DNA of 64,000 bases. Origin: Bacteroidota bacterium (GTDB taxonomy: Bacteria; Bacteroidota; Bacteroidia; Chitinophagales; Chitinophagaceae). Positions 63,131-64,000 of the stretch are shown here, in pieces. Each line of letters opens with the position of its first letter. The stretch's first letter is position 1. The stretch spans positions 1-64,000 of the forward strand of contig JAFDXI010000145.1 of the NCBI GenBank assembly GCA_018268035.1. Reading direction: 5' to 3'. The notes under the pieces are model-generated. The model was not told where the DNA came from. It did not search any database and saw only the letters and a program-made list of their open reading frames with translations. The translations under genes were made by a program, and so were the position numbers.

Positions 63131-64000
63131 ATGAAAAGAGCAATTCGCTTACTGTTGGTACTAATCGTGAGCTTATGCGGTACCCTTGCTTTTTCACAAA
63201 GCAATAATGTTACGGGTACGGTAACAGATAGTTCCGGTTCACCTCTTGCGGGGGTAACTATCAAGGTAAAAAACGCAAAAACGTCAACAATGACTAATGC
63301 GCAAGGAAATTTTACAATTGCCTTGCCTTCTTCATCCGGAACACTTGAACTTTCGAGTGTAGGATTTGCAACTAAAGATGTACCTGTGAGTGCTGGTGCT
63401 TCTATTACTGTGGCTTTAACGCCACAAGCTGGACAATTGAATGATGTGGTCGTTACCGCTTTGGGTATTCAAAAACAAAAGAAATCTTTGGGTTATGCTG
63501 TTCAGGAAGTGAAAGGAAGCACTTTAGTAGAATCAAGGGAATTGAATTTGGTAAATGACCTGAGTGGTAAAGTTGCAGGTTTGCAGGTAGTTCGTTCAGG
63601 TAATGGGCCTGGTGGTTCTTCACAGATTACTTTACGTGGTAACAATTCTTTGACTGGTGCATCACAGCCACTGATCGTTGTGGATGGGATCCCAATGGAT
63701 AATGCTACAGGTCGTGTGGGAATCGGCGCTACCAATGATTTCTGGAATCCTTCATTAGATATGGGTAATGGCTTAAGCGACATCAATCCTGAAGATATTG
63801 CATCTATCAGTATATTAAAAGGACCTGCTGCTGCAGCATTATATGGTTCTCTCGGTGGCAATGGTGTTATTCTTATCACAACAAAAACCGGTAAGAAGCA
63901 GGCTGGGCTTGGTATTACCGTTTCTTCTTCAGTTGGTTTTGAAAGTATTTTTACTAATCCTGAAATGCAAAATCAATATGCGCAGGGTAGTATGGGCATT
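63131..64000 (+). CDS. SusC/RagA-family TonB-dependent receptor (3' truncated by window edge)
   Basis: The frame starts at ATG 63131 and runs out of the window after 290 codons, so only the N-terminal part is seen. It has a signal peptide (MKRAIRLLLVLIVSLCGTLA, cleavage near FSQ), a carboxypeptidase-regulatory-like domain (NVTGTVTDSSGSPLAGVTIKV, about 25-95) and a TonB plug (about 110-240) with VVVTALGIQKQKKSLGYA, LRGNNSLTGASQPLIVVDG and GPAAAALYGSLGGNGVILITT. These are the standard SusC features for uptake of polysaccharides across the outer membrane. The upstream ROK gene and, likely, a SusD gene downstream of the window complete the locus. Confidence 0.95.
   Translation, partial: MKRAIRLLLVLIVSLCGTLAFSQSNNVTGTVTDSSGSPLAGVTIKVKNAKTSTMTNAQGNFTIALPSSSGTLELSSVGFATKDVPVSAGASITVALTPQAGQLNDVVVTALGIQKQKKSLGYAVQEVKGSTLVESRELNLVNDLSGKVAGLQVVRSGNGPGGSSQITLRGNNSLTGASQPLIVVDGIPMDNATGRVGIGATNDFWNPSLDMGNGLSDINPEDIASISILKGPAAAALYGSLGGNGVILITTKTGKKQAGLGITVSSSVGFESIFTNPEMQNQYAQGSMGI

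Noticed and set aside
1-64000. CRISPR arrays, insertion sequences, integrases or prophage genes
   Set aside because: No regularly spaced repeats, transposase or integrase motifs and no phage structural genes were seen on either strand.

Overview
The window is about 64 kb of AT-rich chromosomal DNA (roughly one third G+C by eye) from a member of the Bacteroidota, most likely the Chitinophagaceae. The evidence is a SusC/RagA-type TonB-dependent receptor at the right edge, a freestanding type IX secretion sorting domain, 7TMR-DISM and LytS-type histidine kinases, many Bacteroidota promoter elements of the form TAnnTTTG, the EF-P and PspC-like variants, and the general protein style. There is no phage, transposase, integrase or CRISPR array. 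The region reads as core chromosome with a few decayed or accessory genes.

Layout. 1-4.8 kb: end of an unknown gene, an ICMT-like methyltransferase, a membrane histidine kinase, a receiver-first histidine kinase and a secreted thioredoxin, all on the plus strand. 4.9-9.8 kb: an unannotated 39-residue membrane protein that overlaps a sodium:solute symporter, an SRPBCC protein and topA. 9.8-10.6 kb: a decayed class V aminotransferase gene. 10.7-19.7 kb: SirB1-like protein, ppa, plsY, M48 protease, glycosyltransferase, a membrane protein of polymerase type, a solitary T9SS sorting domain, a DUF2231 membrane protein, ispH and a DUF5995 protein. 19.8-28.1 kb: aconitase, a PspC-like protein, two tandem paralogous AraC regulators with TTG starts, tRNA-Thr(CGT), an ABC-F ATPase and a saccharopine-dehydrogenase-like protein.

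28.1-30.7 kb (minus strand): a small membrane protein, a class I isoprenoid-synthase-fold enzyme and a secreted protein with a DxDD motif. This is the most unusual gene set in the window. 30.7-42 kb: an M16-like protein without its zinc site, a TPR LytS/LytTR two-component pair, a fatty acid desaturase, an RNA methyltransferase, a BamA/TamA-like protein, truB, an esterase lipoprotein and efp with an arginine in the tip loop. 42.3-48.7 kb: hemL, hemB, hemF, tRNA-Asn(GTT), hflX, a beta-barrel protein and a single-domain response regulator. 48.7-59.2 kb: an Fe-S membrane oxidoreductase, a frameshifted glycoside hydrolase, GC-rich palindromic repeats, a phosphoribosyltransferase, a phosphohexomutase, queG, a secreted protein, and an FAD oxidoreductase with an AraC regulator. 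59.6-64 kb: bioA, an AraC regulator, a ROK regulator and the 5' part of a susC-like gene, which looks like the start of a sugar-utilization locus.

How the genes work together: the clearest functional sets are heme synthesis (hemF-hemB-hemL), the two sensor modules (926-4250 and 32303-35058), the paired isoprenoid-type genes, and ROK plus SusC at the right edge. All functional calls come from reading motifs by eye. No database search was made.
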